NCBI GenBank assembly: GCA_019096065.1
Contig: JAGUCH010000007.1
Location: 704,501-768,500, forward strand
From: Paracyclopina nana
Taxonomy: Eukaryota; Arthropoda; Copepoda; Cyclopoida; Cyclopettidae
Length of the DNA: 64,000 bases
Reading direction: 5' to 3'
This document shows positions 43,601-57,300 of the stretch, piece by piece; positions within the stretch are counted from its first letter, which is position 1, and the number at the start of each line of letters is the position of its first letter. The translations under genes were made by a program, and so were the position numbers. The notes under the pieces were generated by a model, which saw nothing but the letters and a program-made list of their open reading frames with translations, was not told the origin of the DNA and did no database searches.

Positions 43601-46600
43601 CGTCAATCATAGCTGCTGTGACATTAGCCCACAAATGTAGAGAGTGATTCACAAAAATCCCCACTCAAAAATTATGGCTTTTTGAAAGCTTTTAGAATGC
43701 AGGGCGCATTAACTGAAAAAGGAACGTTGCTCATAGTAGTTCCTTTTTGAATTAACGCGCCCCCTTTATTGAAAAGATGTCAAAAAGCCAGATTTTTTTT
43801 TCTGAGGCTGCTGAAAATCTGAAATGTTTATTTTTGAGCCATTTTTGAATGATGCAGGAATGTATCAGATTCAAATCATTTGTCTCTGGAGATCTAGCCT
43901 TTGCATTGGTGGCACATAGGGAAAAGGTCAAGTGTCCAATGTGTCAAAAAAACGCCCTTGTCATATGAAAAAAATCCTTTTGTCCATTTCATAAGATGCT
44001 ATGCATGATCAAGCCAACAATTGGCAATTTTGTGCGTCATTGAATTTCAGTTTGAGCAAATCTGAAATAATTTGAAACGTGCGCGCGTGCTTATTCAATT
44101 CCTATGCTAATTTTTCCCGATGGACGCGACAAAAAGAAGTAGCGTTATTTTTGAATCGGTCTCTACTTCTTTTTTCCTAATTGGCATGACAACAATTCCG
44201 GGTTTCCTTAAAAGTCCCCATCCATGTATATGCTCTCTGCATGCTTGATAATTTTGCATTTAATCTGGGGCGTGGCATTTATATCTACTACACAAATGAA
44301 ACTACTCGCGTTGCACTTGTCTAAAATTATATACTACCTAATGAGGATCATAAATTGGCGCGTAATTTGAGGGCAACGATGCGATCAAAAATGGCTTTTT
44401 GAACCCTATATCTATGCCTTTTTCTGAGATTTTTTCAAATTCTCTCTGCTGCATGACATGTCAGAATTGACCTTCTTTTCAAGTGGGTTCACCTGCAGAA
44501 TGACAAATTCTCTTGCACATAAAGTGCATTTACTCTCGCTTTTTCTTCAGCCATGAATTCGTGATTTTTATCATGTCTTCAAGTTTCCATTGAGGCCTAG
44601 GTCTTAAAATTCATGTGGTGTTCATCTACTTTTCAATTGCATGACAAAACACTTTTCAATTTGGCGATATTTTAGCCGCATTGAGTTCATTATTTTAAGA
44701 CCCAAATCCAAGCACCAAAAAATGTTTGTTTGCAATTTTCTCCTTTTTTTAAAAAAATGAGATACTCAGTCAAATATAGAAAAACTATTTTATTTGGCCA
44801 ATCTTTGAGATGTTATCCATCTGGTTCTTTATTTTGAGACTATTATTTGACCAAATAAATTAAAAATGAGCTAAAAAAAATCTATTTTTAACAGTTATTT
44901 CAAATATTTTTTTCAAATTATAGACATAAAAAAATTACAGTAGAGCTGTTTTTTCAAAATTCGTGATCAGATCCTCAAAACTGGAATTTTTCTTTGCATG
45001 CAGATTTTGATTTTGGCAGATGAACACCTCATTAGGCCTCTTGTACTCCACGCAAGCTCCAGCTGCAATATTTCACGAATAATATAGTGACCTTTGAGCT
45101 TTTTTCTGAAGCTCGTGAGTCCGTTGTTTTCACATTCTTTGGAGTTGTGTGAGTGGGCGTGGAAAAAAAACCCAAGGAGTGACGAAACAACCCACCACGA
45201 AAAAATGGATTCACCCCCAAAAAGAGTCTTCTTCCAAGCTCAAATGAAAAAAGAGTTTATGCTACTGGAAAAAAGTAGGATTTGCAACGAGATTCGATTC
45301 AAGGTCTCGGCGCTTGGAAATACATAGGCTATAACTAAATACCCATTATAACAAAATGACCATATGTGCATCATATGGAAGGATCTACCAATTTTGAGGT
45401 TTGATGCATTATTTGCCTCTTTTTCACTACCAGATTCTTTGGTACTATTGCATGTCAGTAAAGTGCATGTCCATCAAACCTAATTTTCTGAGTTAGACTT
45501 ATCATGGCTTTAGATAAGAAATATTGATCTTGAAAATGGCTTTTCCTCAAGGGCGGGAAGGAAAAATTATTTTTTTCAGCCTGCTAAATTGCCATCCCAA
45601 AATATACGCAAAAATAGCAATGGTATTTGTAATATGTAGGTATTTTGCGAAAATGGCGCTTTTTCGGACATTTTTCACACTGTGCTCTCAGTTTTGGAAT
45701 GAGTCACCAGCGCGCAACTGAGTATGCGCAAAATTGCAGTTAGACAACAAATGTGTCTGACCTTGCGCACAGTGGGCAGTAATGGCTTCAAAAATGCCCA
45801 TGGGTAAAATTAGGGTTTTTATGGTGGCCCTCGCCCGAATCGAGCTCTCGGGTGAATTAAAGCCTTTTTATGCATTTTTGGGGTGATGTCAATTAGAGTC
45901 TCTGCTAATGAAGGATGAAATGCTGCAAAAAGGCTTAATTAATGGCGGAAATAATAATCCTTGCAATATTTATATACTGGTAAATTGTCTGGCCGCGCGA
46001 CCAAGAAAAACGTGCGTGAGATTCCCATCTCAATTTCATCGTGTCCATAAATTCAAATTTTAAATTCATGCAATTTATGGCTGGGATAGATCCTGATTTT
46101 TGATTGTGCTTTATTTGATTTGTGGCTGAAGAGCGCAGCAAATCTTGATCCCGCGAAATTATCTCCTTTCACAGTTGATTTCAGCTTTAAATCTCGCCAT
46201 TTTTAAATGCATTTGACAAAAAATGTCCAAAATTATGTTGAGCCCTTACAAATGATCTCATTCATTTTTGGGGGGCTGAAATTAGGTAAATAGTATTAAA
46301 AAATGAAATTCATATTCATATTTGTTTACATACAACGCGGGAGGGTAAAACCGGGCCGAGGAAAGTTGATTTTTACTGGGCCGAGCTTGCGAGGGCGGTA
46401 AATTCGCATATTTCTTAATAGAAGGAAATTGGACTTTTGTCTACTTTTTAAATGTGACTTTTTTCCTTTCTTTTTCAGCGGCCTTTTTGCCACAGTGCGC
46501 AAATGTGTCCACCGCGAAACTGGCATCACTTATGCGGCCAAATTTTCCTCTCGGGTCCGCTGTGGCGTGGATTGTTCCATGGAAATCCTGCATGAAATTG

Positions 46601-49600
46601 CGATGCTTTCCGTCTGCACAGATTCCAACAAAATCGTCCACCTCAAGGATGTCTTTCAAAACAAGCATGAGACCATTCTTGTTCTGGAATAGTAAGTAGA
46701 AATGAATCATTTGAGAACCTTGACCATTATTAATATTCCATGCGCCGCGGCCACTTGAAAAAAAAATCATATTCTGTTCGGGGAATCAGTAATTATCATA
46801 TGTGACCACTTATATGACCGCCTCGTTTTTTGTAGTAGGTGATGCAAAAATTTGACCCCGGGCGCGTTCAAATCTCCTCCTTTGATGGTCAAATTAAGTT
46901 CATCAATCTCTCGTCGGACATTTTGTCTTAATTTGATTAAATTCAGTAATTACCACCATTTTTCGGCCATATAGTAATGATGATGGTGGGCCCACACGCC
47001 ATTTTGGATTTTTTTTTCAAAAAACCCTTTTTTTCTAACTGTATGCATCTTAATTGAAAATGCAATTAAACGAATGCATTTCAGCTGGAATTCCGCCAAA
47101 TCAGTGCAAATATCTTTGCTTGAGACTAGCGAAAACATGTGTTAATTCCAGCGGGTTTCCATCGATTTCCATAAATTCGGCCGCCAGGTGGCGCTGCACA
47201 TTCATGCCCGGCCCGGCCCGCCCGCGGCCGTGCAGCCCGCGCGGAAAACGAGCCACCTAGCGGCGAAAAATAACGTCGAATTGCACAATGGACTCTGAGC
47301 GTGTCGAATGTTGTTTAGTTTGGCATAAATCAAGCCTGGCCAAAATATCTGGGATCATTGTTTTGACCTCTGATTTATCAAGTGTAAAGATAAACATTTG
47401 TAATTGAATTTTCAGCGCCCCGGGAGGCGATTTCCAATCGGTTTTGGACGAAGATATGGTCCCTTTTGAGGAGGATGTGCAAGGATTTCTCAGGCAAATT
47501 CTCGAGGCTCTCGACTTTATTCATGAGCGGAACATTGCACACCTGGACATAAAGGTGAGAAATTTCCAAATGATTCCAATCTATGACGCATGATTTTCAC
47601 GCCTAGTTTTGAATTTCCCGCCGCCTTTACCTATATTACTCATATGCATTGTTCGATGAGGGGCCAGAAATGTGACTTCTCTTTCAAAATTAGAAATCTG
47701 AGATGAGACTTGATTAAATTCTTTCATTTCTGCTGTGGTACTCGGGCACATTCATACCGTACGCGTCCTAATTCAGGAGCTATTGTATCAAGTGCTTTTA
47801 AATTTGAATTCCATTTGAATAACGCATTTCAATGCTTCTTAAAAACATACATTTTAGTGTTGAGTTGAATCTTTCTGAGAGCTTCACCAATTAAATTTCA
47901 CTACTTGGTTAACAGCAGAAAAAAGCAAATTTCGGCTGAAAAATTTTCACAGCCATAATTTTTGAAAGTTACACTCTTCATTTTTTTGCTTTAATTTTGC
48001 TTTCTTTAATGTGGTACTAAAATAGCTTAATAAATGAGCTAAGAAAAGCTTTAGAAAAATCATGAGAAAATATATATGATTGTTATATAGATTGAGGGCA
48101 CTGAATTTAGAGCGAGTACGGTAAGCAATGTATCTCTTGGTGTACTTGGTGTGTGTATAACCCCTTTATCTTATCAGGGGAATGTGTGTTGAGTTTAATG
48201 GCTTGGCACTTCTAAAGCGCCTTGATCCATAAAAATGTTGGCAATAACAATGGGCATTTTTTGCCGCCACATTTGATCTTTGAAAAACGGCGTCAAATTG
48301 AGGTCCTTTATTGCATCTCGTAAAGGCGCAGTTGGTTCCCAATAATAGGCACACTTTGCCTACATATTAACCTTTTTTGCTCAGTTTGCCAATTTCAGCT
48401 GCGCTATAGCTTGCTGAACCTTGTTACTGTTTATGACTCCAAAAAAGCATTAAAGGCAGCAGCAGAAACCTTTTGGGGAGACTGCATGAGTCACTTCACA
48501 GGCTAACCTTGTTTGTTTGTAGCAGCAGCCCAAAAATGGGCCTTAATTTCGAGTTGGCCACATGAAAGAGCCGCAAAAAATGTACCCTTGCTATGGGCTG
48601 TCAGCAGTGCCTTTTTTCTGCGAGAACAAAATACCACCATTCAATGATTGATGGTTTATTTTGAAACAACGCATCCAGCCAGTGACAACCGGAAAAAAAT
48701 GCCTTGAAACTCAGCTATTGAAGTTTGTAACAAAAAATCCTTTAGTCTGACACTTTACAGGAGCTCAGAATGATGCTGAGTCTTTAGCTTAGTGTTATAC
48801 TGAGCCTTCATATGCCAAAGAAAAAAATTTGCAAAACATGCTAAGAGCCAATGATAGAAAATCCACAGCTGAGTTAATTGGATGCTGAGCCTTATACTGA
48901 GCCTTATGCTGAGCCTTATGCTGAGCCCAATGCTAAGCCTAATGTTAAGCTAAATACTGAGCCTATCACTAAGCTTAAAACTGAGCCTATTGCTTAGCTT
49001 AATACTGAGCCTGTTGCCAAACTCTTTACTTATACTGATACTAAGCTCTGAGCTCAGTGCGCTTACCTTTATGCTGAGCCTAAAACTTTGGCAAATGCTG
49101 ATCCTATTGCTGAGCTCATGGCACAGCCTAATGCTGAGTCTATTACCAGACCCAATGTTGAGCCTTATGCTGAGCCTAATACTGAGCCTTATACTGAGTC
49201 CAATACTGAGCCTAATTCTAAGCTAAATACTGAGCCTGATTGTAAGCTAAATACTGAGCCTGATTCTAAGCTAAATACTGAGCCTGATTCTAAGCTAAAT
49301 GCTGAGTCCATTACTGTACTGAGTCTAATGCTGATCCTAATGCTTAGCTCAAAGCACAACCTAATGCTAATTCCATTACTAAGCCTAATGCTGATTCTAT
49401 TACTGAGCCTAATGCTGAGCCTAAATGTGTTCAATTACAAAAGTGGACTCTGATTCTGATGTAAACTCATGAATTATACAGCTTTGTTGGCATTTACCAG
49501 GGGAGGAACAAGATTGGTTTTATGTCATCTGAGCAAATACCTGAGTCTGAGTGCCAAACTAATTTCATCGCCTCTATTTGTCCACAGCCTCAAAATATCG

Positions 49601-52600
49601 TACTGATGGGCCAATTTCCGAATTGTGAAATAAAGTTGTGTGACCTCGAAGTTGCCAGGGTCATCAAGGAGGACGAAGACATCCGGGAGATCATTGGAAC
49701 TCCAGACTATGTTGGTAAGCTGCTTCAATACTATGCATACAATTGAAAGACATTTGGAGCAGCTCCAAAAAATCTTTCAATTCAAATGAGCATTTGATCT
49801 TGTTAATGCTCTTTTTGGCAATGTTAGCTTTGTCAATTAGTTTTTTTTCACTTGCCTTCTCAGTGCATCTGTAAGTTATGAGCTAAAATGCAATATGGAA
49901 TGTGCAACTATTACAATAATAATAATAATATGATTTGTGGCTGAACAGGAAAAAAAGTAATGAGATTTCAGCCCATTTTTCACTCCTTTTATGTAGTTGT
50001 AGGCTTTGGGTTGTCAGGCTTCTTCCCAGCTGAAAATGAACCTTAAAAATTGAAACTTTAAAAAAAATGAAACTTTAAAATTGAAGCTTAAAAATTGAAG
50101 CTTAAAAATTGAAGCTTAAAAATTGAAGCTTAAAATTGAAGCCTTAAAATTGAAACTTAAAAATTGAAGCCTAAAAATTGAAACTTAAAAACTGAAGCTT
50201 AAAAATTGAAGCTTAAAAATTGAAGCTTAAAATTGAAGCCTTAAAATTGAAACTTAAAAATTGAAGCCTAAAAATTGAAACTTAAAAACTGAAGCTTAAA
50301 AATTGAAGCCTAAAAACTGAAACTTAAAAACCAAAGCTTAAAAACTGAAACTCAAAAATTGAAACTTAAAAATTGAAGCTGAAAAATTGGAGCTTAAAAT
50401 ATGAAGCTTTTCAGCAGCAGATGTGGGCTGAAAAATTCTTTTGACCATCTTGGTATAAATGTGCAGCAGCTTGAAAAATGCAGATGTTGACATTTATGAT
50501 CCTTAATGTAGCTTCATAAACATACCAAAAGTGCAAACATGTCAAGATGAGAAGAGAGAAGACATTTAGCAGAAGCAAGATTAATAAATGCAGTAGCTTT
50601 GCCTTTTTTCTTTATTACAAACAAGTGATGACAAGCAATGACATCATTTTTGCACATCTATATCCCACTGTGCTTCAATCAAGCTGGAGTTGACAGGTCT
50701 CTAGCATATAGTATTTTTTTATGGCTAAGGCATGCTGTTTTTATTATTGTGCCTGATTGACCCATAAAAAGGAGCTCACCTCTTCTAATTAGTGAGCTCC
50801 ATTTTAGACAAAAGGCTGAGGACCATTTTTTCCCTTTACAGCCCCTGAAATTCTGGGCATGGAGCCAATCACATTGGCAGCTGACATTTGGAGCTTGGGT
50901 GTTGTGGCCTATGTCCTGCTCACTGGGTTCTCACCCTTTGGTGGTGACACTGACCAGGAGACCTTGAGAAACATCAGCACTGCAACTCTGGACTTCCCAC
51001 CTGAACTCTTTGAAGGGGTCTCAGATATGGCCAAGGAGTTCATATCTTTATGCCTTGTCAGAGATCCAAAGTAAGTTGGGTGACCACATTTGCATACACT
51101 ATAAATGCTGCATCAGACACTTTAGATACTGCTGCCAAAAAAGGGGTGTGGAGTTGAGGTACACATTTGGACTTTATTTTTCAGGCTCAGGCTGGGTGTG
51201 AAGGAGTGCTTGGCACATCCCTGGTTGGCACCTGAAGATGAGCCCCCCTCACCTTCACCACTGATGCTCAAAATCCCAGCTCCAGACCTGTCTGAGCCAG
51301 TGCCCAAGATCAGCCTGTCCCCACATGGACATGGCCCTGGAGGACTGGGCTCCTTTGGTGCCATCTCCTCCAGAAGGTCCTGCCAGACTTGCAGGGACAA
51401 AATCACTGAGAGGAAGAGGTACCTGTCCAAGTCCAGGGAGGCCATTTTTGAAAAGGTGGCACAGTCCAACCTGAAGAAGAGCCTCAGCAAGAGCAGAGAG
51501 AGGCTGTGTGATATGAGGCTCACTCTGTCCAAGTCCAGGGACAACCTGGTGGCCGGTGACACCCTCAAGGTCCTGTCCAGGCCTCAGGATAAGTTGTATG
51601 GCTTCAAAAGCCTGTCCAAGTCCCAGGAAGTGATCAGTGCAGGCCTGGGAGGAGTGCCCATGAAGAGGATGATCAATGGTGCAGTCTCAGACATTTCGCA
51701 TGCCCTCAACAAGCAGCCTCCAGAGTTGCCCTCTCCTTCCATGGATTTCATCTATGTCCCTGGCAGTGGCATCCTGGTGCCCCAGTCTGACCTACTCAAG
51801 TTGGGCACCTCTGCAAGCTCCATGCAGGTAACCATCGATATTCAAAAATACCTTTATGTAAGCAATTGTTTGCCTTTGGTGTAGAGTTTCAGTTTTGGAA
51901 ACTGAAAGCAAGTTGTCTAGCCTCACAACAAGTCTCATTCAACTGATGTTTGTTTTGGGCAAATTGGCTTGCCAAAAAAATGTTCTTCGCGACATTGAGT
52001 AAAACATCGCTAAATTATTTTCAGATTCTCGGTGAGTCTGGAAGATCCACACCAGCCATAGTGCAAGACAATAACCTAGCATCTCCTGCTGAAGTGACCA
52101 GTGTGAACAGTGCTAATGTGGTTGTGGTCACCTCACCCTTGACTGGCAATGCCAACTTGGTGGAGAGTCCCTTGATGGAGGTGTCTGAAGAGGATGAGGA
52201 GGACAACAAATCATGCAGTACCACCAACTTGTCCACATCCTCTGACAGAGCCTCCTCAGTCCCAAAGGACATCAAGGAGTCTCAAAACTATGAGATGCAG
52301 AAGCAAAGCAAGCAGAGGAATTCCCTAGTGTTTTTGGAGGAAGCCATGCTACCAGCAGACAGCAATAAATCCATTGAGACCACATCCATAGGAGTGCAGG
52401 TGAACCTGCCCCCAACACCTGCAGCAACAGCACCAATGGGAGCAGTTGGAGCAAATATGTCCCATTCTGCCTCTTCTCCAAGCTTGGGCAGGAGGTTGGC
52501 CCACCTTGCCCAAGAGCCTGAGGAAATGGACCTTGAGAGACACTTGGTGAGGAACAACAAGAGCAACTATGAGTCCAAAACCTTGCCCAGGAGAAGGAGC

Positions 52601-54205
52601 AACAATGATGTGACCAAGCTGATCAAGCAGTCCAGTGTGGAAGAGAAGCCAGCTCCACTCAGGAGAGGATTCACTCATGACCAGATGCTTGGCATCCATC
52701 ACAAAAGCAACCCAGCTTGGAGAGAGGAGTTGAACAAAATCAGAAGCCAAAGGCCCATCAAGATATCTGAGCTCATTGGCAACTTTGAGGGTGGCTCAGC
52801 TGCTGAGCAGGCTGCTGAGTTGGCTGCCTTGAAGCAGAAACGCAGGGGCTCACTGCAGATCAACCTTGACCCCATCACCCTCAGTGATTTTGCTCATGAA
52901 GACTTGGAGGCCAAGAGGAAGAAAGAGGCACTTTTGAAAAGCCAAAGGAGAAAGTCCACACCCACCTTGCTGCTCAGCTCCAACATTGAGTCACTCAAGA
53001 TTCAAGACCAGATTGCTGAGCTGTTGAACAGCAAAGAGTCAACTAGTGAGAAGAGAGAGGAAGAGGAGGAGAAGAAGGATGAGCCTGAAGTGTCTGGGGA
53101 CAAGCATGACTCATCAGAGCCTCCTCAGGCTTCCAGCAGGAAGACCAGGCCAAAAACGTGGGACTACTTTGAGATTGACCATCCCAAGGCCATTTCTGAC
53201 AAGAAACTTCAGCAGCTCAAAGCCAAATACTTGAGGAGAAGAACAGAGAGCAATATTGACTCAACCAAGCAGCAGGTGACCAGCATCAAGGAGGAGAATG
53301 AAGATTTGCTTTCTCCAGACTCTGAACAGGCTCCTGCTCCTGGCAAGCCAATGCTGGTGGACAGGAGCAAGTCAGTCCCACTTGCTTTGGGAGCTAATAA
53401 TACTAAGTCCTTGAACCTCTCCATAGACCCTTTGACAGGAGTGTGTCTTGACCAGATCATGCTGGAATTGGAACCAGATGGTAGTACAAAATTCCGCAAG
53501 ATCAGCACTGATTCTGGCGAAGAGTCGGCTGACAGCTCCAGAAGATCATCCCTGATCCACAGGCGCCGGTCCTCCCACCTCAGATCCTCACAGTCCACCA
53601 ATAATAAGCCTGACTACCTAAACACCATGGTGGAGGATGATGACACAATTGTGGAAGTGAGGATTGACCCCTTGACTGGCAAGGTTGAGACCCTGGAGAT
53701 CCAGTCAGAGGAGAAGAAGCGGCGGAGGCTGTCAGTGGAGATCAATGGATCAACCAATGCTGGAGATGATGGCTTCATCAGCCTGCCTCACACCCCAACT
53801 GACTTGGGCATGATGCTGGAGCATCCAAGCAGGCTCAAAATTGCCACCTCCTCCATCTCCTCCACAGGATCAACCAACTCAGCATCAACCAGTCATTTGG
53901 CAGATGATGGCATCTTCACCTCCTCAGAGGAGACTCTGATGAAGAAAGCCACCTCTTTGGATGCATGCAATGAAGACAGCTCCAGACCTTCATCAGCTGG
54001 CTCCTCCACAACCACCTTTTCCAAAGCCATGGAGAGGTTCAACAGTGGGAAAAAGATGAGTACCAACAAGTTGCCACCACCAATGACTCATCATCATCTT
54101 AATCATCATCATCCATCTGTGGCAGCCCCCAACAGCAACCCAGAGGCCGTGGCGATGCCCCAAAGGCGCCAATCTAGCCCCATGATTCGCCCCTCTTCCA
54201 GCTGA
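37656..54205 (+). CDS. Drak: Drak, death-associated protein kinase-related Ser/Thr kinase
   Basis: Exons 37656-38266, 46479-46691, 47416-47554, 49588-49714, 50842-51070, 51185-51827 and 52025-54205 join in frame to 1380 residues. A ~190-residue Ser/Thr-rich N-terminus precedes the kinase (about 195-454), which resembles STK17A/B. Lys225 is in YAAKF, the catalytic loop is HLDIKPQN (D319), and APE is at 364-366. Two oddities: the Gly-loop reads VASGLFATV, and the DFG motif reads DLE (340-342). A ~926-residue, mostly disordered Ser-rich tail follows, with repeated LSKSRE/D motifs near 530-590. Drak kinases phosphorylate myosin regulatory light chain in epithelia. The 8.2-kb second intron is the largest in the window. 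Confidence 0.93.
42539..42550 (-). promoter_or_regulatory. CTCF-like motif CCAGGTGGCGCT
   Basis: Exact match to AG(A/G)TGGCGCT on the minus strand, in the Drak intron. A second exact copy in the same orientation lies 157 nt downstream. Confidence 0.4.
42696..42707 (-). promoter_or_regulatory. CTCF-like motif CTAGGTGGCGCT
   Basis: Exact match on the minus strand, paired with 42539-42550. Both copies are preceded, within about 40 nt, by an AAGTCTTGCT or GACTTGCT word. Confidence 0.4.
43702..43763. repeat. Imperfect inverted repeat in Drak intron
   Basis: The arm GGGCGCATTAACTGAAAAAG (continuing GAAC) is mirrored as GTTCCTTTTTGAATTAACGC (continuing GCCC) around a 13-14-nt loop. A small MITE or hairpin. 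Confidence 0.5.
47184..47195 (+). promoter_or_regulatory. CTCF-like motif CCAGGTGGCGCT
   Basis: Exact match within a GC-rich island (47180-47275) in the third Drak intron region. A shortened inverted copy (AGCCACCTAGCGG) lies at 47251. Confidence 0.4.
47755..48123. mobile_element. 369-bp TA-flanked MITE in Drak intron
   Basis: The ends are inverted: TACCGTACGCGTCCTAATTC on the left and, reversed, TACCGTACTCGCTCTAAATT on the right. Each outer TA could be a TA target duplication, as for Tc1/mariner-like elements. No ORF. The same end sequence occurs at 20201. Confidence 0.55.
48880..49440. repeat. 12-bp minisatellite (CTGAGCCTAATG)
   Basis: About 45 imperfect copies in the fourth Drak intron. 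Because the unit is 3n long, it creates spurious open frames (Thr-Glu-Pro-Asn or Leu-Ser-Leu-Met repeats). Confidence 0.85.
50040..50405. repeat. Minisatellite, ~14-bp unit (TTGAAGCTTAAAAA)
   Basis: About 26 variant copies, with a higher-order duplication (about 50085-50185 resembles 50186-50290). Lies in the fifth Drak intron. Confidence 0.85.
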
Positions 54206-54332
54206 GGAGTGACCGGAAGTGCGCGAAATGTAAACAAAACCACGTGGTCTAAATAATGTATTTATTATGTGATACACAACGCCGACAACAAGCTGATTCG
54301 ATATGGTTAAACTGCAACGTTGATACGAATAT

Positions 54333-54338
54333 AATAAA
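54333..54338 (+). terminator. Drak polyadenylation signal
   Basis: AATAAA about 130 nt after the stop codon. Confidence 0.6.
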
Positions 54339-54339
54339 G

Positions 54340-57300
54340 TATCTATACTTTTTTTGCATCGATTTTTGTGAGTGGGCGCTGCTGGCGTGGTGGTGCAGGT
54401 TTTGGGCGCATGATTTTGGTCATATCGGTCGGTGCTGTGGAACTTTCAGGTTTGTGAGTTTGTCAATTTAAAGTGCACGTAGGAGAATCTCGCGTGGGCC
54501 CCTTTTAGTCTTCTTCTTCTACTTATGTAGTACTATAGTATATGTAGTAGTGGCCTGAGCTGTGTGTGCATGCTCTATTACTTTGTGTGTGTGTGTGTGT
54601 TGTTCGGTAGTCTATTTTTGTGTGGGCGACAGCAGCTAGATAGATCATGCTGAATTCGCATACTACACTCCATTGTTGGGAATCTAAATCCAGATCAGTT
54701 CAAGCTATGAAGCACTTTTTTCCATGTAAAGCCTCTTTTCCCAGTTTTTGCATCATGTGGTGACCATCTATGTAAATACCTAATTTCTGCCCAGAATTGA
54801 CGATATTTTTGTATTTGACGTAAGATACATTTTTTGGCCAGCCAATTTGCTCAAAACAAATTTCAATAGAATGAGAGCTGATTGTGACTGCCTCAATTAG
54901 GTTTCAGTTTGGAAGACTGAAATTATTCTCCTTTCTTTTTTTCATAGGAATTAGGCACTGCTGTAGGCCTAACAAATGGCTTTTTGAACTGGCAACTCAA
55001 CACATGGTCATCATTGGCAGTTTTGACCATATTGAGCTAATTGATGGCAACAGCCATCAAGGTTTACCACCAACATACACAGTGTCCAAGAAAACTATAT
55101 AGTGTTTTTCTTGGTTTGCAGTGAAGTAGACTCACGACTCTAAAATATATATCACAGAAAAATATTTTGAGTGTTCCATCAAATCGTCACAAAAAGTTCG
55201 TGAAGAGGAGGGAAAAGCCAAAAATGACACAAAGCTTAATTTCAGATATCTGATCCTTACCACCATAAAAGTCCTAATGTGAATTTGTGTGACTTATTGG
55301 TAGTGTTGCTGCTGCACAACAGCAGTCCCTTTAAAAATAAGCCCAAATCGGGAATGCTGCACAAATTGGCCACCATCAACACTTCTCCAACTTTAAAAAT
55401 ACCTACTTAGGTCTATATTTGAAGAATATCATTTATTTTGCTGAATCGTGTTTTTTATGCTCGTGCAAATATTCACTTTTTACTTATTTATTATATATAA
55501 GTAATATTAAAATTATTTTGCCAAAAATAGCTTTTTTGGAATTTTTTGATAATTAAATAAGCATTTCCTTTTTTTTAAGGTCTGGAAGCTAAATTTGGCC
55601 TGAAAAATGCATCTAAGGACTAGCTCATAAATATCGAATCAAAGGGGACGCGTTGCCGTAGATGAACGCCACATTACATCACAGACGGCTAAATTGCATT
55701 CATTGCAAGAGGAGATTAATGAGTCTCATGACTATTTTGGACATGATTAGCTTTTGTAAGAAGTTTGCACAGAACTTGCGACATTCCACGAGCTTCCGTA
55801 CGTAATAAAATCAAGCACCATATTATAGTAGTAATAAATATGCCAACGTAATGCACTTTTTCGGCAGTATTTTCTATTCTAATTTTAAACAATGACATTG
55901 AAAAGCTGAGGCTAATTTTCCTATTTTTAAAAATCCCTGTTATTTTGGGAGGAGTTGACTTTTTTATTAACTTGGCATATTTACTCCATAGATGAAATTA
56001 GCCACTTTATGGCTGCAGCTGACCAAATTTATTCCAGCCCCAAAACTTTCTACACTTTACAGTGCACGAAGGGTGGAGTTTTCTGATGTGTATACTACAT
56101 ACATGTCTTCCGAGTAAATGTACTACAAATTGATTCCAGGGCTTTATTAAATTGATGCAGCAGGGGCAAAAAGTGCGTCAAATTGGTCTATCAAGAAAAG
56201 AGATGCACTTTGAGGTCTGAGCAGTAGTGCAAATTATTGCACATGTTCATGAATAATGATGAGGTTTATTTCATAGTCTAACATTTATGCTCACACTTTA
56301 GACAAAGGTCCATTCATCACTCAGTAACTCTCCGCCTTTCAATTCACGCCCACTGTGGCTTTGATAGTCCTTTTTCTGCTCCTGCTTTTTTATGATGCTC
56401 CTGATGTGAAAAAATAGATTTTAATGTAGACCATCATCATCATCTTATGCAAATTTACTTTGGCGCGGAATAATAATATTATATTTTGCATATACTCACC
56501 TGCTCCATATTTGTCTAAGGATAAATTGATTCCACTACTGGCTCATATTGCGACTCGAATTTTTGTCTGACTTGGCATAAAAGGAGTGATAACCTGACAC
56601 CTGGAAACAATTGGAAACCATAACTAGCGATGCCTGGGGGGCCACTTGATCCCCTTCTTCAACCCTGTTAAGACCTCACGGTTGGCTAAAAAAAGCTAGT
56701 ATACTGTAAAAAGTCCACAATGTGAAAAGTCCGGATAGATAAAGTCCACCTGTAAAAAGTCCATATATCAAAAGTTCATTTTTTTCAATAAAAAAAGGAT
56801 GAAACAGACCTTTCATTTGATTGTTGAGATTGTTTTCTAATGCCTAATATTTTAATTTTAGTAGAATATAAAATATTTTGGCATTTAGTAATTTTTCAAC
56901 GCGACTGATTGATATTATTACAGATCTGCTATACTATACACGTTTACGTAAATTGAACATAATATTGATGAAAGTCATTTTCGCGACATTTTTTGAGTTG
57001 GCTTTCATTTTTAAAAAATAATTTGGGCATTTCTGACTTTTCTTGGTGAAATTTAGATTTCGTATCATCTCCAAATGTAATTCTTTTTAAAGATATTGAG
57101 CCCCTGCTCATTTTGCTGACCCGGGGATGAAAAAGAGGTTCAAGTGCCATTTTTAGATGGCTGCATAATGAGAGTTGAATGGCTCATGAATCATCGAGCA
57201 ATAAAGGGCCCAGCCAACGATCGATCACGGTCTAATTATTTTCAGTTTATGAAGTAGCAGCATAAAGAGTCTGCCCCAAAATTTGTAGCACTTGATGTGA

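Larger units (their letters stand above)
38267..46478 (+). other. 8.2-kb first coding intron of Drak
   Basis: Donor GTAGGA, acceptor TTTCTTTTTCAG. No coding gene seen on either strand. It contains two CTCF-like motifs (42539, 42696), a small inverted repeat (43702-43763) and several (A/G)GGGCGC(T/A) words near 40170-40390. Size and motif content suggest intronic enhancers; this is inference. Confidence 0.6.

Noticed and set aside
48990-49453. Open frames of Leu-Ser or Thr-Glu-Pro-Asn repeats
   Set aside because: Product of the 12-bp intronic minisatellite; several frames stay open equally.
56708-56795. Array of AAAAGTCC words as a possible CRISPR-like or foldback array
   Set aside because: Spacing is irregular, no inverted partner was found and the copies are too few.
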